From assembly GCA_005656395.1 (NCBI GenBank), contig SRSI01000050.1, positions 2,852,001 to 2,916,000 on the forward strand: a stretch of 64,000 nt of DNA, written 5' to 3'. The stretch is from Strongyloides papillosus. Lineage: Eukaryota > Nematoda > Chromadorea > Rhabditida > Strongyloididae. A program made the position numbers and the translations under genes. Of this stretch, positions 1-11,580 are shown in pieces (the stretch's first letter is position 1; each line of letters opens with the position of its first letter). A model generated the notes under the pieces. The model was not told the DNA's origin and did not search any database. It saw nothing but the letters and a program-made list of their open reading frames with translations.

Positions 1-483
1 AAAGAATTGTGAAATTTTTAAATAAAATCGCTAGGAGGAAAAAAAACAAACTGATTGGTATCGTTTGATATCATTCATTTCTTTCAAGATATTGTCTAAC
101 CAACATAATAATGACACTCTGAATATTTTTTCCAATAGAAATTCTTGGAAAAATTAAAGGTTGTTAATATCCTTAGTAATTGGAAATTTGACTACCATAG
201 TAATTTATCTCTAAGTCATGTCTGGAGGTTTCCAATGCTTAATAATAGTTGATAAAAGTAGTTAAATTATGGAAATATTATCAATAAGTAAATTAGTATT
301 AACAATAACATATTATTTTTCCATTTATTGTATGATATTCTATGTTTCTAATTATTGCAGTAAAAATACGGATATAAAATTTTATTTTAGTATCAAAAAT
401 AATAAAAAGAAAGGAAATAACATTGATCTATTAATTATTAAACTTATAAAAACATTAAATATCCATTGGCAAAATTTATTTTG
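1..483 (-). repeat. Flank of a fourth F-box repeat unit and 3' flank of F-box copy A
   Basis: Bases ~20-240 match the regions just upstream of F-box copies A (about 1580-1840), B (4880-5100) and C (6440-6660). Shared landmarks are an AAAATCGCTA-type string, a run reading roughly AACGACACTT, a TTTTTCCAATAGA-type string and TAATTGGAATTTTGAC. In the other units this sequence lies upstream of a minus-strand F-box gene, so another copy probably has its 5' end just left of base 1. Bases ~250-483 match the 3' flanks of copies B (3546-3767) and C (5100-5323). A plus-strand open frame at 269-487 sits here but is broken in the other copies. Homology was judged by eye. Confidence 0.7.
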
Positions 484-1489
484 TTAAAACGACTGAATAC
501 AGAGCTGTTTACAATTTCTTTTATATAATATAGAATTCTCGTGTTCGACTCCACACTTTGTACATTTAATAGAAGACTTTATCGAATACAGATTACGATT
601 ACTTCCTTCGACTAAATTATTGTTGAACTTTATTTTATCAAAAAACTTCCTGTAAAACTTCCGCCCAAAATCACCAAATTTAACAACCTCGAGGAAAAGT
701 AATTTAAACCGCTTACGGCCACATGTACTCTCAGGATTAAAAAATCCATGTTTAAATAGATAATTCATTATTTGAATATCAAGTGGCTCAAGAGTATTAG
801 CAGAAACATTCTCGTATTCTAACATGGGATTTCCAGTAAGGAGATCCATTGCAATTTTCCTCCCAACTGAATGGGACCCATCTTCTTCAAAGAGTCCCAA
901 TTTTCTAAGAGATTCTTTTTTAAGAAAATGTCCATCATAAAGTATTCCAACCTTTTTACTGCTCTTAATTCCAATATAAAGACGCATCTTGCGGGATCTT
1001 CCATTTGGTAATCTAGTGGAAAAATTATACTTAGAAAAGTCTCCGCCAGAGTTACTTTCATATTGTATGGATATGTATTCTCCATTCGACCCATTTCTAA
1101 GACAGAGCTCTTTGATTTCCGTAAAATCTAAAATTTTTAAAAAATTTTCATACTCATCATCACCATTAAACAAAATCTTAAAATAAATTTTCTATTCATT
1201 TATTTGTAAAAGTTGAAAATAAACTTACATGTTTTAAAGATCCTCTTCCTCCTACATTTCCAGTGAGCATTAAGCGATATAAAACGCTGGATATTTTAGA
1301 TCCATCATAACCAATTGTCATAGAATATGCTTTTGGTCTGTCCAAAGTTTGAATATTTTTTGCAATTGTCAAATAAAAATCCCTACAGACAAGTTTAAGA
1401 TCCTTCAAAGTTTCCCAATCCAATTTTTTTAAAATTTGAAGCTTGAAATTTTCAGGTAAGGATACAAAATCTATTGTAGACTTATCCAT
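484..1489 (-). CDS. F-box-like protein, tandem copy A (317 aa, two exons)
   Basis: Two exons on the minus strand: 1489-1229 (261 nt, 87 codons) and 1176-484 (693 nt with stop). The intron at 1228-1177 is 52 nt with a GTAAGT donor and TTTTAAG acceptor, phase 0. The ATG at 1489 is the first true ATG and is shared by all three copies. Residues ~8-50 look like an F-box: LPENFKLQILKKLDWETLK, then a LKLVCRDF-type helix. F-box proteins normally bring substrates to SKP1-cullin ubiquitin ligases. The C-terminal ~230 residues match no domain I recognise but carry a conserved CxxCGVEH motif near the end, perhaps metal-binding. Closest to copy B. The substrate is unknown; F-box assignment is from motif pattern only. 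Confidence 0.8.
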
Positions 1490-1630
1490 TGTAACTCTAT
1501 AAAATAAAGTAGACAAATATTAATAAGTTTTCATAAATTTATTGCAAGTATAAAAACAACAACAAAAGAAATGAAACAATTTAGAGATAAAATCGCTACA
1601 AAAAGCAAAAAAAAATTTACTGTAATCACT

Positions 1631-2520
1631 CTAAATACCATTAATTCTCTTGAAGATGTTGTCAATCAAACATAACAACGACACTTTGGATATTTTTCCA
1701 ATAGAGATTTTTGGGAAAAAAAATTGAAGGTTCACCAATATCATTACTAATTGGAATTTTGACAATTCTATTAGTGTTATCTTGAAGTCACACCTGAAGA
1801 TTTTTAATGTTTCTACAGGTATCGTAGTTATCCTCACAATAAACATGTAAAACTAATTCATATTCATCATCCTTCATTATTTTATAAAGATCAGGATTTT
1901 TAATGGATTTTGAAGTGTGAGTTCAGATAAAATCTTCAATTTTTTTCTCGTCACCATTTTACAACATCAACTCTTGTCTTTTTTTGCTCGGCAAGCCATA
2001 ATTTGACATAACTACATTGAATGAATGTTCTTGGCCTTGTTAACGTGAAAATGAAAGAGGTTTGTTACATAAATGAAGTGATTTATAACATTAATATCCT
2101 TCATCAACGGAACGAAAGTAGATATCGTACTATCTTAGTTTCTTAACACTGTAGACATATTGAGTAGACGCTTGAAGTATCTTCGATATAAATATCACTT
2201 GAAGATCAATTTCAATGCTTATAGTTTTAATACTTCCCGATATAGGTAATTCTTTTAAGTCACATATCTTCCTTGTCCTAACGGTTGCTGTGTGTGACTT
2301 GTCTTCAGAGGTAGGCGTGTCGCTTTAAAAACCACTTTTCCTATAGTATCGAATCTTCTTTTGATTGTTGTGGTAGAAGATGGTGGTACATTAATAACTC
2401 CAATAGTTGGAACATTCAACTATGTTCTTCATCCGATTTGTTACATATATTCATATAATTATCATTAAGGATGGTATTGTCTCCTATTCTTCCGATTATT
2501 GGATCTGTGGAATCGTTAAA
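1631..2520 (-). pseudogene. Decayed gene co-duplicated with F-box units (copy 1)
   Basis: Minus-strand reading gives coding-like stretches broken by stops and frame changes. Order on the minus strand: a segment around PSSTTTIKRRF near 2370, then one with LPSKKRQELML near 1990, then one with NPDLYKIMKDDEYELVL near 1885-1840 running to 1631. The same order recurs at 6480-7280 with similar but not identical residues, including a stop codon at the same point after the QELML block. No known family was recognised. The shared stop could be an intron boundary, so a spliced gene is not fully excluded, but the many differing breaks favour two dead copies. Confidence 0.5.
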
Positions 2521-2609
2521 AAAAGTCTTCTCGAAAATTTTATTTTTGTCAATTAATTAGGAGTAAACATATAAATAAAACATTTTATTTAAAATGTCTA
2601 CTTGTATCA

Positions 2610-3515
2610 GATAATTGTAGGAGGCAGTTCAGTTGCTACAAATTTTCTGATACAACATAAAATAGGTCTTTATTATGTAGTTGAAGTTACAAAGTTACAT
2701 TTACAAGTAATAATTTGTAAGGTTTCGATGCATATGCTTATCCGGATTCTACAGAAGTAATGTCCAATGATTCAATTTACCATTTACCTGACTATTAGTA
2801 CAAACTAAACATTAAGAAAAGAAATGTTGATTTATCAATAGAGAAAAAAGCTAATTGTCAAAAGGAATATGATTATGGAGACTTAATGAAGGTGTCTGTT
2901 AATGTTAGTGTAATTAAAGGATATTGTAACAAGTCGGGAAAATAAAAATCTACAGATTTAATCTTATTGAACAAGCTTTAGAAATGGTTGATGAAAGAAT
3001 CAAATTTAAGAAAATAAGATTCAGCTGGCATAACAACAAAATGTGTGTATAACTTAATATTCAGTAAAATCGATACAAATTTGAAACCAACAAAATATAA
3101 AATATCCACTCACCTAATACCAAAAAAACTTGTCATAATAATTTTATTCACAAAACGAGAATTGAATAATATGCTAAAGTTCAAAAATCATCACCAATAC
3201 TAATTATAATAACTTTTGTAGTTTTTGTTATTACACTTATTATGATACCCATTGTGATTGCGGTTATAATAAAAGTAAAAAAAATAGAAAGATTAGACGA
3301 AACTTAAAGAAAGTGCATTGTCCACAGATCAATCAGGATCATCAATTCAATATCTCTCCTCAAGCACAACAAGACCGGCCAATTATACACAAAAATCCAA
3401 GCTAAAACCAGGGTCAAGTTTAAGTGTTCGTAGACCTTTAAGAAAACTTCAACTTTTTGATGGACCTTTAAATGTTTACACATCAATAGAAAATGAAGAT
3501 AGATATAATGGATAG
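2610..3515 (+). pseudogene. Remnant of a single-pass membrane protein gene
   Basis: Plus-strand coding-like pieces in different frames. Near 2720-2780 an acidic/Tyr stretch (AYAYPDSTEVMSNDSIYHL) ends in a stop. At about 3198-3305 there is a hydrophobic segment (IIITFVVFVITLIMIPIVIA) followed by basic residues, a typical membrane anchor. After a frame change, 3318-3515 is a 65-codon Ser/Pro-rich tail (STDQSGSSIQYLSSSTTRP). Stops and shifts separate the pieces, so I call it a decayed gene; alternatively some breaks are introns. The family is not recognised. It sits only between F-box copies A and B, making that interval ~1.7 kb longer than B-C. Confidence 0.45.
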
Positions 3516-3767
3516 AATCTCCACTAATACTTCATAATTAAAAGTAGTTAAACTATTGTAATATTGTTAATAATTAAATTTAAATTAATATAACATGTTA
3601 TCTTCCGATTTATTGTACAATACTTTTTATTTTTAACTACAGCAATAAAAATATAGATATAAAATTTTATTTTAATGCCAAAAATAATAAAAATTAGAAA
3701 ATAACATTTACGTATTAATTATTAATCTTATGAAGACATTACATATCCATTGACAAAATTGATATTG

Positions 3768-4770
3768 TTAAAATGACTGAATCCAGAGATCTTTGAGTAT
3801 TTTTCTATAGAGTACAGAAATTCTATGTTCGATACCACATTTTGAACATTTCATAGAAGACTTTATCGAATATACGTAATCATTATCTTCTTCGACTAAA
3901 CTATTGTTAAATTTTATCTTATCAAAAACTTTTCTAAAAAACTTTTGCCTTGGAACACCAAATTTCGAAACCTCGTCAAAATATAATTTAAATCCATTAC
4001 GATTACACGTATTTTCAAGGTTAAAAAATCCAATTTCAAATAGATGTTTCATAATTTGAATATAAAGTGGGTTATGAGCACCAGTAAGAGCATTCTCGTA
4101 TTTTAACATGGGATTTCCAGTAAGGAGATTCATTGCAATTTTCCTCCCAACTGAATGAGACCCATCTTCTTCAAAGAGTCCCGATTTTCTAAGAGATGTT
4201 TTTTTAAGAAAATGACCATCATAAAGTATTCCAAACTTTCTACTGCTATTAATTCTATTATAAAGATGAATCTCGAAGTATTTTTCATTTTGAAATCTAG
4301 TGGAAAAGTTATACTTAAAAAAGTTTTCGCTATGGTAAATTTCACATTGTACAGATACGTACTCTCTATTCGAGCCATTTATAAGACAGAACTCTTTGAT
4401 TTCCGTAGGGTCTATATTTTTTAGAAAATTTTCACTTTCATCATAACTATTAAAGAAAACCTTAAAATAAATTTTTTATTTATTTATTTAGAGCTGGAAA
4501 TGAACTTACAGTTTTTAAAGATCCTCTTTCCCCTACGTTTCCGGTGAGTATTAAGCGATAAGAAACGCTGGTAATTTTAGTTCCATAACAACCAATTGAC
4601 ATAGAATATGCTTTTGGCCTGTCCAAGGACTGAATATTTTTTTCAATTATCAAATAAAAATTCTTACAGACAAGCTTAAGATTCTTCAAAGTTTCCCAAT
4701 CTAATTCTTTAAAAATCTGAAGCTTGAAATTTTCTGGTAAGGATACAAAATCTATTGTAGGCTCATCCAT
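3768..4770 (-). CDS. F-box-like protein, tandem copy B (317 aa, two exons)
   Basis: Exons 4770-4510 (261 nt) and 4460-3768 (693 nt with stop), with a 49 nt intron (GTAAGT donor, TTTTAAG acceptor), phase 0. The second exon has no ATG until 4133, so a naive ORF call splits it, but the frame is open from 4460 to the stop. The F-box-like motif at residues ~8-50 (LPENFKLQIFKELDWETLK) is nearly the same as copy A. The C-terminal half keeps the CxxCGIEH motif and the FDKIKFNN block shared by all three paralogues. Identical exon lengths across copies show recent tandem duplication with purged indels, which suggests functional constraint. Confidence 0.78.
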
Positions 4771-5323
4771 TGTAACTCTATAAAATAAAATAAATAAATA
4801 CTAATACTTTTCCACAAATTTATTACATTAAAAAAAACAACAATAAAAGAAACGAGGAACTAAAAAATATCAAACTAAAATCGCTAAAAGAAACAGAAAA
4901 AAAATTTATTAGAATCATTCCTAACAACGTTCATTCTCTTGAAGATGTTATCAACCAAACACAAAAACGACACTTTAAATACTTTTTCCAATAGAATTGT
5001 TGGAAAAAGTTATCAAAATCACTAGTAATTGGAATTTTGACTACCCTATTAGTGTTGTGTTAAACCCACAACTGGAGATTTACAATGTTTCACAATTAAA
5101 GTGCTTAAATTATATAAATGTTATCAATGAATAATTTGATATTAATATGACACATTGTCATTCATTTATCGTAAAATGTCTTTTATTTTTAATTACAACA
5201 TTAAAAATATAAGTATGGAATTTTATTTGAATTTAAAAAGTAACAAAAAAAAAGCAATAACTTTGATAAATATATTATTAAATTTATAAAGATATTACAT
5301 GTCTATAGACAAAATTGAATTTA
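4771..5323. other. Spacer between F-box copies B and C
   Basis: No intact gene. About 4880-5100 is the upstream repeat block also seen at 20-240, 1580-1840 and 6440-6660. About 5100-5323 is the 3' flank block of copy C, matching 250-483 and 3546-3767. Here the unit lacks the longer decayed gene body found upstream of copies A and C. Confidence 0.6.
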
Positions 5324-6329
5324 CTAATGAAAATCAATATCGAGCATTTCAGAGGATTTACAATAACGTATAGAATTTTTATGCTCGACACCACATTTTG
5401 AACAATTCATAGAATTCACAATATAATATCTTTCACAATTATCCTCTACCACTAAATTATTATTAAATTTTATTTTATCGAAAAATTCTCTATAAAACTT
5501 TTGCTCCAAAGCGGTAAATTTTACCGGACTACAGAAAGATAACTTATATTGTTTACGACCACATCTATTTCCAGGGTTTAAAAGTCCAAGTTCAAAAAGA
5601 TGATTAGTTATTTGAACGTAAAGAGGCTGGGTAACAACATTAGAAGTATCTACATAATCTAACATGGGATTATTAGTAAGGATATCCATTATAATTTTCT
5701 TTATGACTAAACTTGATTCATTTTCCTTATAAAGACCCAATTTCCTAAGAGATTGCTCTCTAAGAAGATTACTATTATAAGGTATCCTAAATCCTTTTGT
5801 TATAAAAATTTTAATAAAAAGATATTCCAAGCTTGGTATTGCATTTGGTAAACTGGCAGAAAAATCAAGGGTAGAAAAGTTTTCGCTAGGACAACTAATA
5901 TTATACAACCTTATAAATCCTTCATTAGCAACATTTTCGATAAAAAGATGATTGATTCTAGTAAAATCTTTGTTCTTTAAAAAATTTTCATATTCACAGT
6001 CATTACTAAATTCTACCTTAAAACAAATTTTTTATTCGTTTATTTCCTATAACTAAAAATAAACTCACCACTTTTGATGTTTGAAATGTCCATGTATTTT
6101 CACTGCCCTTCAAATCATATCCAACTCTGAATGGTCTATATTGATTATAGAAAATTTCTAGACGATCTACTTTTGGTTTGTCAAAACATTGAATGTTCTT
6201 TTCAATTATAAAGCAGAAATCCCTACAGACAAGTTTTAGATTCTTCAAAGTTTTCCAATCTAATTCTTTAAAGATTTTAAGTTTAAAATTATCAGGTAAT
6301 GACAATAAATTCAATTCAAGTTTGTCCAT
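5324..6329 (-). CDS. F-box-like protein, tandem copy C (317 aa, two exons)
   Basis: Exons 6329-6069 (261 nt) and 6016-5324 (693 nt with stop); the 52 nt intron starts GTGAGT and ends CCTTAAG read as TTAAG on the minus strand. Exon lengths equal those of copies A and B to the base, although the protein has diverged more. The F-box-like motif is LPDNFKLKIFKELDWKTLK at residues ~8-27. The segment after residue ~55 differs strongly (VDRLEIFYNQYRPFRVGYD), as does the middle of exon 2. The C-terminal FDKIKFNNNLV block and CSKCGVEH motif are kept. This pattern, conserved ends and a variable middle, suits a substrate-binding region under diversification, but that is inference. Confidence 0.78.
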
Positions 6330-6479
6330 TGTAGATTTGCAGAATAAAATGGACAAACATTAATACGTTTTCTTAAATTTACTGCAATTAAAAAAAGACT
6401 ACACCAAAAGAAACGAGATAACTAAAATATATCAAAATAAAATCGCTACAAGAAAAAAAAACAATTTTAGTGATATCAC

Positions 6480-7280
6480 TTTAACACCGATAATTTTCTT
6501 CATGATATTGCCTAATCAACATACCAGCGACACCTTAAGTGCTTTTTTTCAGTAGAGGTTGTTAGAAAAAGTTACCAAAATCATTATTAATTGGAGTTTC
6601 GGTTACCCTATTAATGCTATTTGAAACCACGTCCGGAGATTTTCCACATTTTCACAGGCATTATAATTGTCCCCAACATTAACAGATAAAATAAATTTAT
6701 TTTTGTCATCCGTCACTATTTTATAAAGATCAGGATTTTTGATAAATTTTTTGTGAGTAAGTTAAAATATAATCCCCAATCCTTTTTGTCGTCTCCATTT
6801 TATAACATCAACTCTTGTCCTGTTTTGGTCATTAAGCCATCATTTGATATAACTAAGTTGAATGGATGTTCTTTGGTCTTGTTTAACGCTGAAATAAAAA
6901 AGGTTTGTTACAGAGATGAGGTCATTTATAGTGTTGGTATCCTTAATTAACGGAACAAAAGTAGATATTGTACTATCTTAGTTTTTTTTTAACACTTTTA
7001 GACATATGGGAGACACTTGAAGCTTCTTCGATAAAAATTTCATTCGAAGGATCAATTTTAATGTTTGTAGTTTTTCTACTTCCTGAAATAGATAATTCCC
7101 ATAACTTCCCATCATCTTCCTTGTCCTAACGTTTTTCTATTTGTGACTTGTTTTCAATTTAATGTCTCCAGAGGTGGGCGCATTTCTTTGAAAACCATTT
7201 TTCTTATGCTATAGAATCTTCTTCTGATTGTCGTTGTAGAAGATGGAGGTTCACTAATAACGACTAAATTTTAGTTTGAG
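6480..7280 (-). pseudogene. Decayed gene co-duplicated with F-box units (copy 2)
   Basis: Second copy of the broken gene at 1631-2520. Minus-strand pieces include PSSTTTIRRRFYSIRKM near 7230, HPFNLVISNDGLMTKTGQE near 6840, and NPDLYKIVTDDKNKFILSVN near 6730. A stop follows the GQELML block exactly as in copy 1. Further stops and shifts differ between the two copies. No domain was recognised. It lies upstream of F-box copy C in the same orientation, as copy 1 lies upstream of copy A. Confidence 0.5.
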
Positions 7281-7663
7281 GTTCTTCACTTTAAATAGTT
7301 AAATGAACCATTTAGTTTACTAAAATAAGTATCTTTGTAGTGTACAGTGATAAATAATCATATTCAGAAGTAGTTTGTAGTATTTGAAAAATTTTCCTTT
7401 GCGGCATTCATTTTTGTGCTTAGATTTCGGACAAAAAGTATTATTTATTAAGCTGGTACTGGTTAAATAAGTAACTAAATGATAAAATAATAATTTTTTC
7501 ATAACCAATTAACATAATTGTAACGAGATTTTAATCTAAAAAGAGAAAAAAAATTTTTTTGCTAAATAAAAAAAAATTATTAACAGTCGGCTGTACTAAA
7601 GACCACCATTATGCTAACTTTTTAACTTCGAAAAAATATTTTTAAAATTGTTCGAATATTTTA
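7281..7663. other. Intergenic, nothing recognised
   Basis: AT-rich sequence at the right end of the F-box repeat array. A short minus-strand open frame at 7320-7508 has no recognisable motif and ordinary background composition. I see no RNA gene or repeat here. Confidence 0.5.
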
Positions 7664-8105
7664 TTGAATACATCAGACACGTATATACAATACATACGTT
7701 TAAAACATAAAACACTAGAAATAATAAAAAAAATTCAGTTAAGAGCTATTGAAAACATGGTGGCCCTCAAACCGAAATCGCTCTTATGTCAGACTAAAGG
7801 AAAGTTTATCAATGGAAATAAATTAAAAACAATAAAATTCAAGAATGATTGTTGTAGCATATTCCACAACGCTCCCACTCGGCCACATCCAAAAGAAAAG
7901 ATATACTAGCTAGATTGACATGTATTCCTGCGAAGTTAACTCCTTAGATCAAAAATTAAAAAATTAAATAAATAAAATTTATATGATACAGAAACATTGA
8001 AATAAGAAGAATACCAATCGAAGCAGTAGGAGTTATCCATTTCTAGATTCTGATAGTGATGATGAAGCTGTGGGTTCAATGGAGCAGTGGCGTCAAGTGA
8101 TGTAA
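7664..8105 (+). pseudogene. Unrecognised gene remnant or partial terminal exons
   Basis: An 81-codon open frame at 7664-7909 contains a basic, Cys-bearing stretch (KPKSLLCQTKGKFINGNKLK, then NDCCSIFHNAPTRPHP) with base composition unlike its flanks. About 95 nt on, 8001-8105 reads in one frame as an acidic C-terminus, SYPFLDSDSDDEAVGSMEQW, ending in TAA. No clean donor/acceptor pair joins the two and no ATG start is evident. So these look like remains of a gene, or the last exons of one whose splicing I cannot resolve. The family is unknown. Confidence 0.35.
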
Positions 8106-8628
8106 ACTAATTAAATAGGATTATTATTTTATTATATTTTTTTTAGTAAATGTTTTTTGCTAGTAAACTTCGTTTTTTTTAATAAATATTTGTCCAGTAT
8201 TTTTAATAGATATTTTTTTGATTATTTTTTATATGCCATTAATATTACCTCAAAAGGAAATAACTCCTTTTAGAAAAAAAATTTAGAAGCAGAGTTAATG
8301 TGCATTTAGGATAACTTCTCTAATTTTTAAAATATTCAGGATTTAGGTTAGGAAAATCGTACATAACTATGAGAATAGAGCAATTGTTTTTGACGATTCG
8401 TATAATAGTTAAATATATTCATATAAATGCTAATAAATGTTATTTAACTGAATGAATCCTTTATCCATTGAAGAATCACTTTATAAGAAAAATAGTTAAA
8501 TAATAACTAAAAAAATTCTGTATTGCACTCTTAAAAATAGAATTAAACAACATTAAGAATTATAAAAAAAATTCTTCATTTTATTGATTATAAAGCAAAT
8601 TAAATATAAGAATAATAATATATTATTA
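8106..8628. other. Intergenic, nothing recognised except a poly(A) signal
   Basis: Mostly A/T runs. On the minus strand an AATAAA lies at 8585-8580, about 45 nt past the stop of the small ORF at 8629-8832, and may serve as its polyadenylation signal. Confidence 0.4.
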
Positions 8629-8832
8629 TTACATGATAAGCGTATATGAATCTTTATCTGTAGTTAAATCTTGTATAACAATTTTAGGAATAGCATGCTT
8701 AGCATTTTTTCTTGACAATTTCAATAATTCTTTTAGCATTAATAATGTACATATTGATACCAGAATGCCTAATAACAAAATAACATAAACTTTCTGATCG
8801 AGTGTACTCATAGTAGAATATTTAATATTCAT
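8629..8832 (-). CDS. Small single-pass membrane protein, unknown
   Basis: A 67-codon ORF with an ATG at 8832. It has one strong hydrophobic segment at about residues 15-35 (VYVILLLGILVSICTLLML) followed by a basic stretch (KLSRKNAKH) and a short polar tail. By the positive-inside pattern the tail would be cytosolic. An AATAAA lies ~45 nt after the stop. The ORF stands alone in a long AT-rich region. Short length and lack of a recognised family make it a candidate only; it could also be a single surviving exon. Confidence 0.4.
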   Translation of the reverse strand: MNIKYSTMSTLDQKVYVILLLGILVSICTLLMLKELLKLSRKNAKHAIPKIVIQDLTTDKDSYTLIM

Positions 8833-10582
8833 TTTTAAATGTTTATCACTAGAAATAAATTATATATCTAGAAATAGAATAATTATATATAAAAGTTATT
8901 AAATGATTAAATCATGTGAAAAGGTCTATATTTCTATTAGAATTATAGAAAAAAATTTATTTATTTTAAAATAATGGCAAAAATAAATCTTTAAAAAAGT
9001 ATTGATATAAAGTTTTGTTTTTTTATAAAAATAATACCACAAACAATTGGCATATTAAATGAGAATTTATTAAATCAAATAAATACTTATAAAATAAATT
9101 TTACAATTATCATGAAGTATTATTATGCCTTTCTTTTTTGTTTAAAGAAATATAATATTATAAAAAATGAAAATGACGCCTACGAAAAAGTAATTATCAT
9201 AAAGATAACATGAAAAAATATCTTTATAGACTACATATAGTTATCATAATAACTTTTATATGAAAATTCTTCTTTAAGAAGCACGAATATTATAAAATTT
9301 AATTTTATAACATCTTAATATAAAGATAATCTATGTGTATATTTTTTATTATTGTGCTCAAAATACAACAGTTCTCACTATATGTAATATAAATATGTTA
9401 ATGGGAAAAACATTTAAGTTAATTTATGGAGGAATGATGATAATATTTAAAAACAACAGTTTTAAATTAAAAAATATATGTTAATGATAATTTAGTTATA
9501 TGACGTAGATTTAATAAAAATTAAGTTTACAGAATTTATTTTTAAATTAGTGATGTGTAAATAATTTTAAGTACACCGGTTTTTAGGACTGTAATACATA
9601 TTTTAACTATGAAGCAAACTTTAATTTTTGATTTTTTCTTATTATAATTAAAGTTTTTAGTGATTCACAAATGAGAAATATATTAAAGTTCCTGATTACT
9701 TATAGTGTTATAATATCAATAAGGACAAAAATTAATTATAAACAAATATGGTATGGTAAAATATCAAATTAATAGATATCATATAAACCTAAAGAATAAG
9801 TTAGATGTCTCTTATTTATAGTCTCAATCTAATATTTACTTTATTTTGTTTGATTATTAAACCTCTTAAAATATTTGCTTTTATTTTTTCCATAAGATTT
9901 TTTGATTTCCATCGGATAAATGTCTAGGAAAAAAAACAATTTTAAATAAAATTATTTATAATTCAACGTCACAAACAGTAACTCAGTCATTCATAATCGT
10001 TATGATGTTTTGACATATGAAAAAATAATAAAAATTTAATTTTCTCAGCTGAATATTAATATACTTTTCTTCAAAAATACGCTTAGAAATGCTACGTAGC
10101 TAAAAAATTAAGATGGCTAAAAATAATCACACAAGATACCAGTAAACATGTATGTGTTATCAGACAAACATGTCTTAAAAATATATTTTAAAAGTAATAT
10201 AACTTGGAAATTATACAAATTTTTTCTCAAAAAACAATTATATTATTTAAATCAAACAAATTTTTGAATTAAAATTACTCATGGTCTTTATTATTGAACA
10301 ATTGTTGACAAAGTTATAATTTTTTTTATTTACTAATAGTATTTGTTAACAAATACCTGCATTTCTGAGTAGTAAAAAAATAATGAGATGAATATATTTT
10401 AAATGGGACTAGTAAAATTGTAATATCTTAATAACAAAATACTATACGTATAAAAAAATCTTTATTTTTAGAAATTTATATTTGTCTACTATGAAATACA
10501 TTAATTTAGTTCCTCAAAGTAATTTATATGACTTCTAATTTTACATTAATTGTTTAAAGAGAAAAAAATCTAAAATATAATA
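8833..10582. other. Intergenic, nothing recognised
   Basis: About 1.75 kb of very AT-rich DNA with no open frame, RNA gene or repeat that I could support. It should contain the promoter of the small ORF at 8629-8832 and the 3' end of the pseudouridine synthase gene. Confidence 0.5.
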
Positions 10583-11580
10583 TTATAATTTATCATCTAA
10601 CCCAGCAGAATTCATTTCATTATTAAAGTAAGGATTAGGTTTCATATACAAAGAAGGATCGTATACAACATCTGTTAAAAATAATCCTTGTGGAGGTGCA
10701 ACAGGAATATCCATATCAAAAAAATTAGATGGTTTTGGTCTTTCAAGAAGATATTTGATGGTAGATTTATCCATTCTTCCATATCCATATGCAGTTATGA
10801 CAGACATCATTCTTCGAATCTAAATATATAAAAATAAAACTGCAAAAATAAACTTACTTGCTCTCTTATAAAAGAATTTGAAACAATTGAAATATTAACA
10901 TAATCATAAAGATCATTCTCAAACGTTTTTGCTTTACCAGCGCCAACTTGAATCAAGAGGAGATTCTTCCATGTTTTTTTAAAAGGAATATTGAGAAGAG
11001 TTTCTTTCCTCCTCGCCCTTTCCGGATGTTTATAGAAACTTGCCATATTATGTAAGCCTCTAAACATATTGCATGCTTCTTGAGCTTTACCTGTATCAAA
11101 ACCTGGTGGTAGGATCCATGCATAATCCTTTTCTGACATATATGCCAATGACGTAGATTCTCTGTAACCTTCATATATATCATAATCCTTTGCTATAGCC
11201 AACCTATATGTATAAATCCTATATGAAACATGTCTTCTTTCGCAAAATCCCGGCGATACTTCAGTATAATCTATTATTTTCATTCCATTCGGATTAACTA
11301 GATCTATTGTAGAATTGAATTTATTTAGAAATTCTTTTTTATTTGAACTAATATCATACTTAGGATAAACTTTCATCAGAATTGCATTGTTTAGTGCATG
11401 GACTCCTTTATCCGTCCTACTACTTGGAGAACAAAGAACTTTCATATTACTATCTTTTCCTAATGTATATAAAATAACATTCTCAAGTTGGTGAACAACA
11501 CCACATCCTGTGTGCCCTTTAGCCATTTCGGCAAATCTTGATCCATCATAAGCTACTCGTAAAAGATAACGAGAACACAT
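10583..11580 (-). CDS. tRNA pseudouridine synthase, TruA/PUSL1-like (319 aa)
   Basis: Isomerises uridine to pseudouridine in tRNA. Exons 11580-10858 (241 codons) and 10819-10583 (78 codons + stop) are split by a 38 nt intron with GTAAGT donor and TTTAG acceptor, phase 0. The catalytic Asp is D57 in SSRTDKGVHALNN, the hallmark TruA-family motif. The N-terminal YDGSRF block and the family motif FIREQ-IRRM-M, which spans the splice junction, are both present, confirming the intron. The GVHALNNA form and total length are closest to PUSL1, the mitochondrial-tRNA branch, rather than PUS1/PUS3; this sub-assignment is from memory of family patterns. I see no obvious mitochondrial presequence at this start. 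Confidence 0.9.

Noticed and set aside
269..487. 72-codon plus-strand ORF antisense to the 3' end of F-box copy A
   Set aside because: The same flank in copies B and C is broken by stops, and the ORF is mostly A/T-coded residues; it is repeat flank, not a gene.
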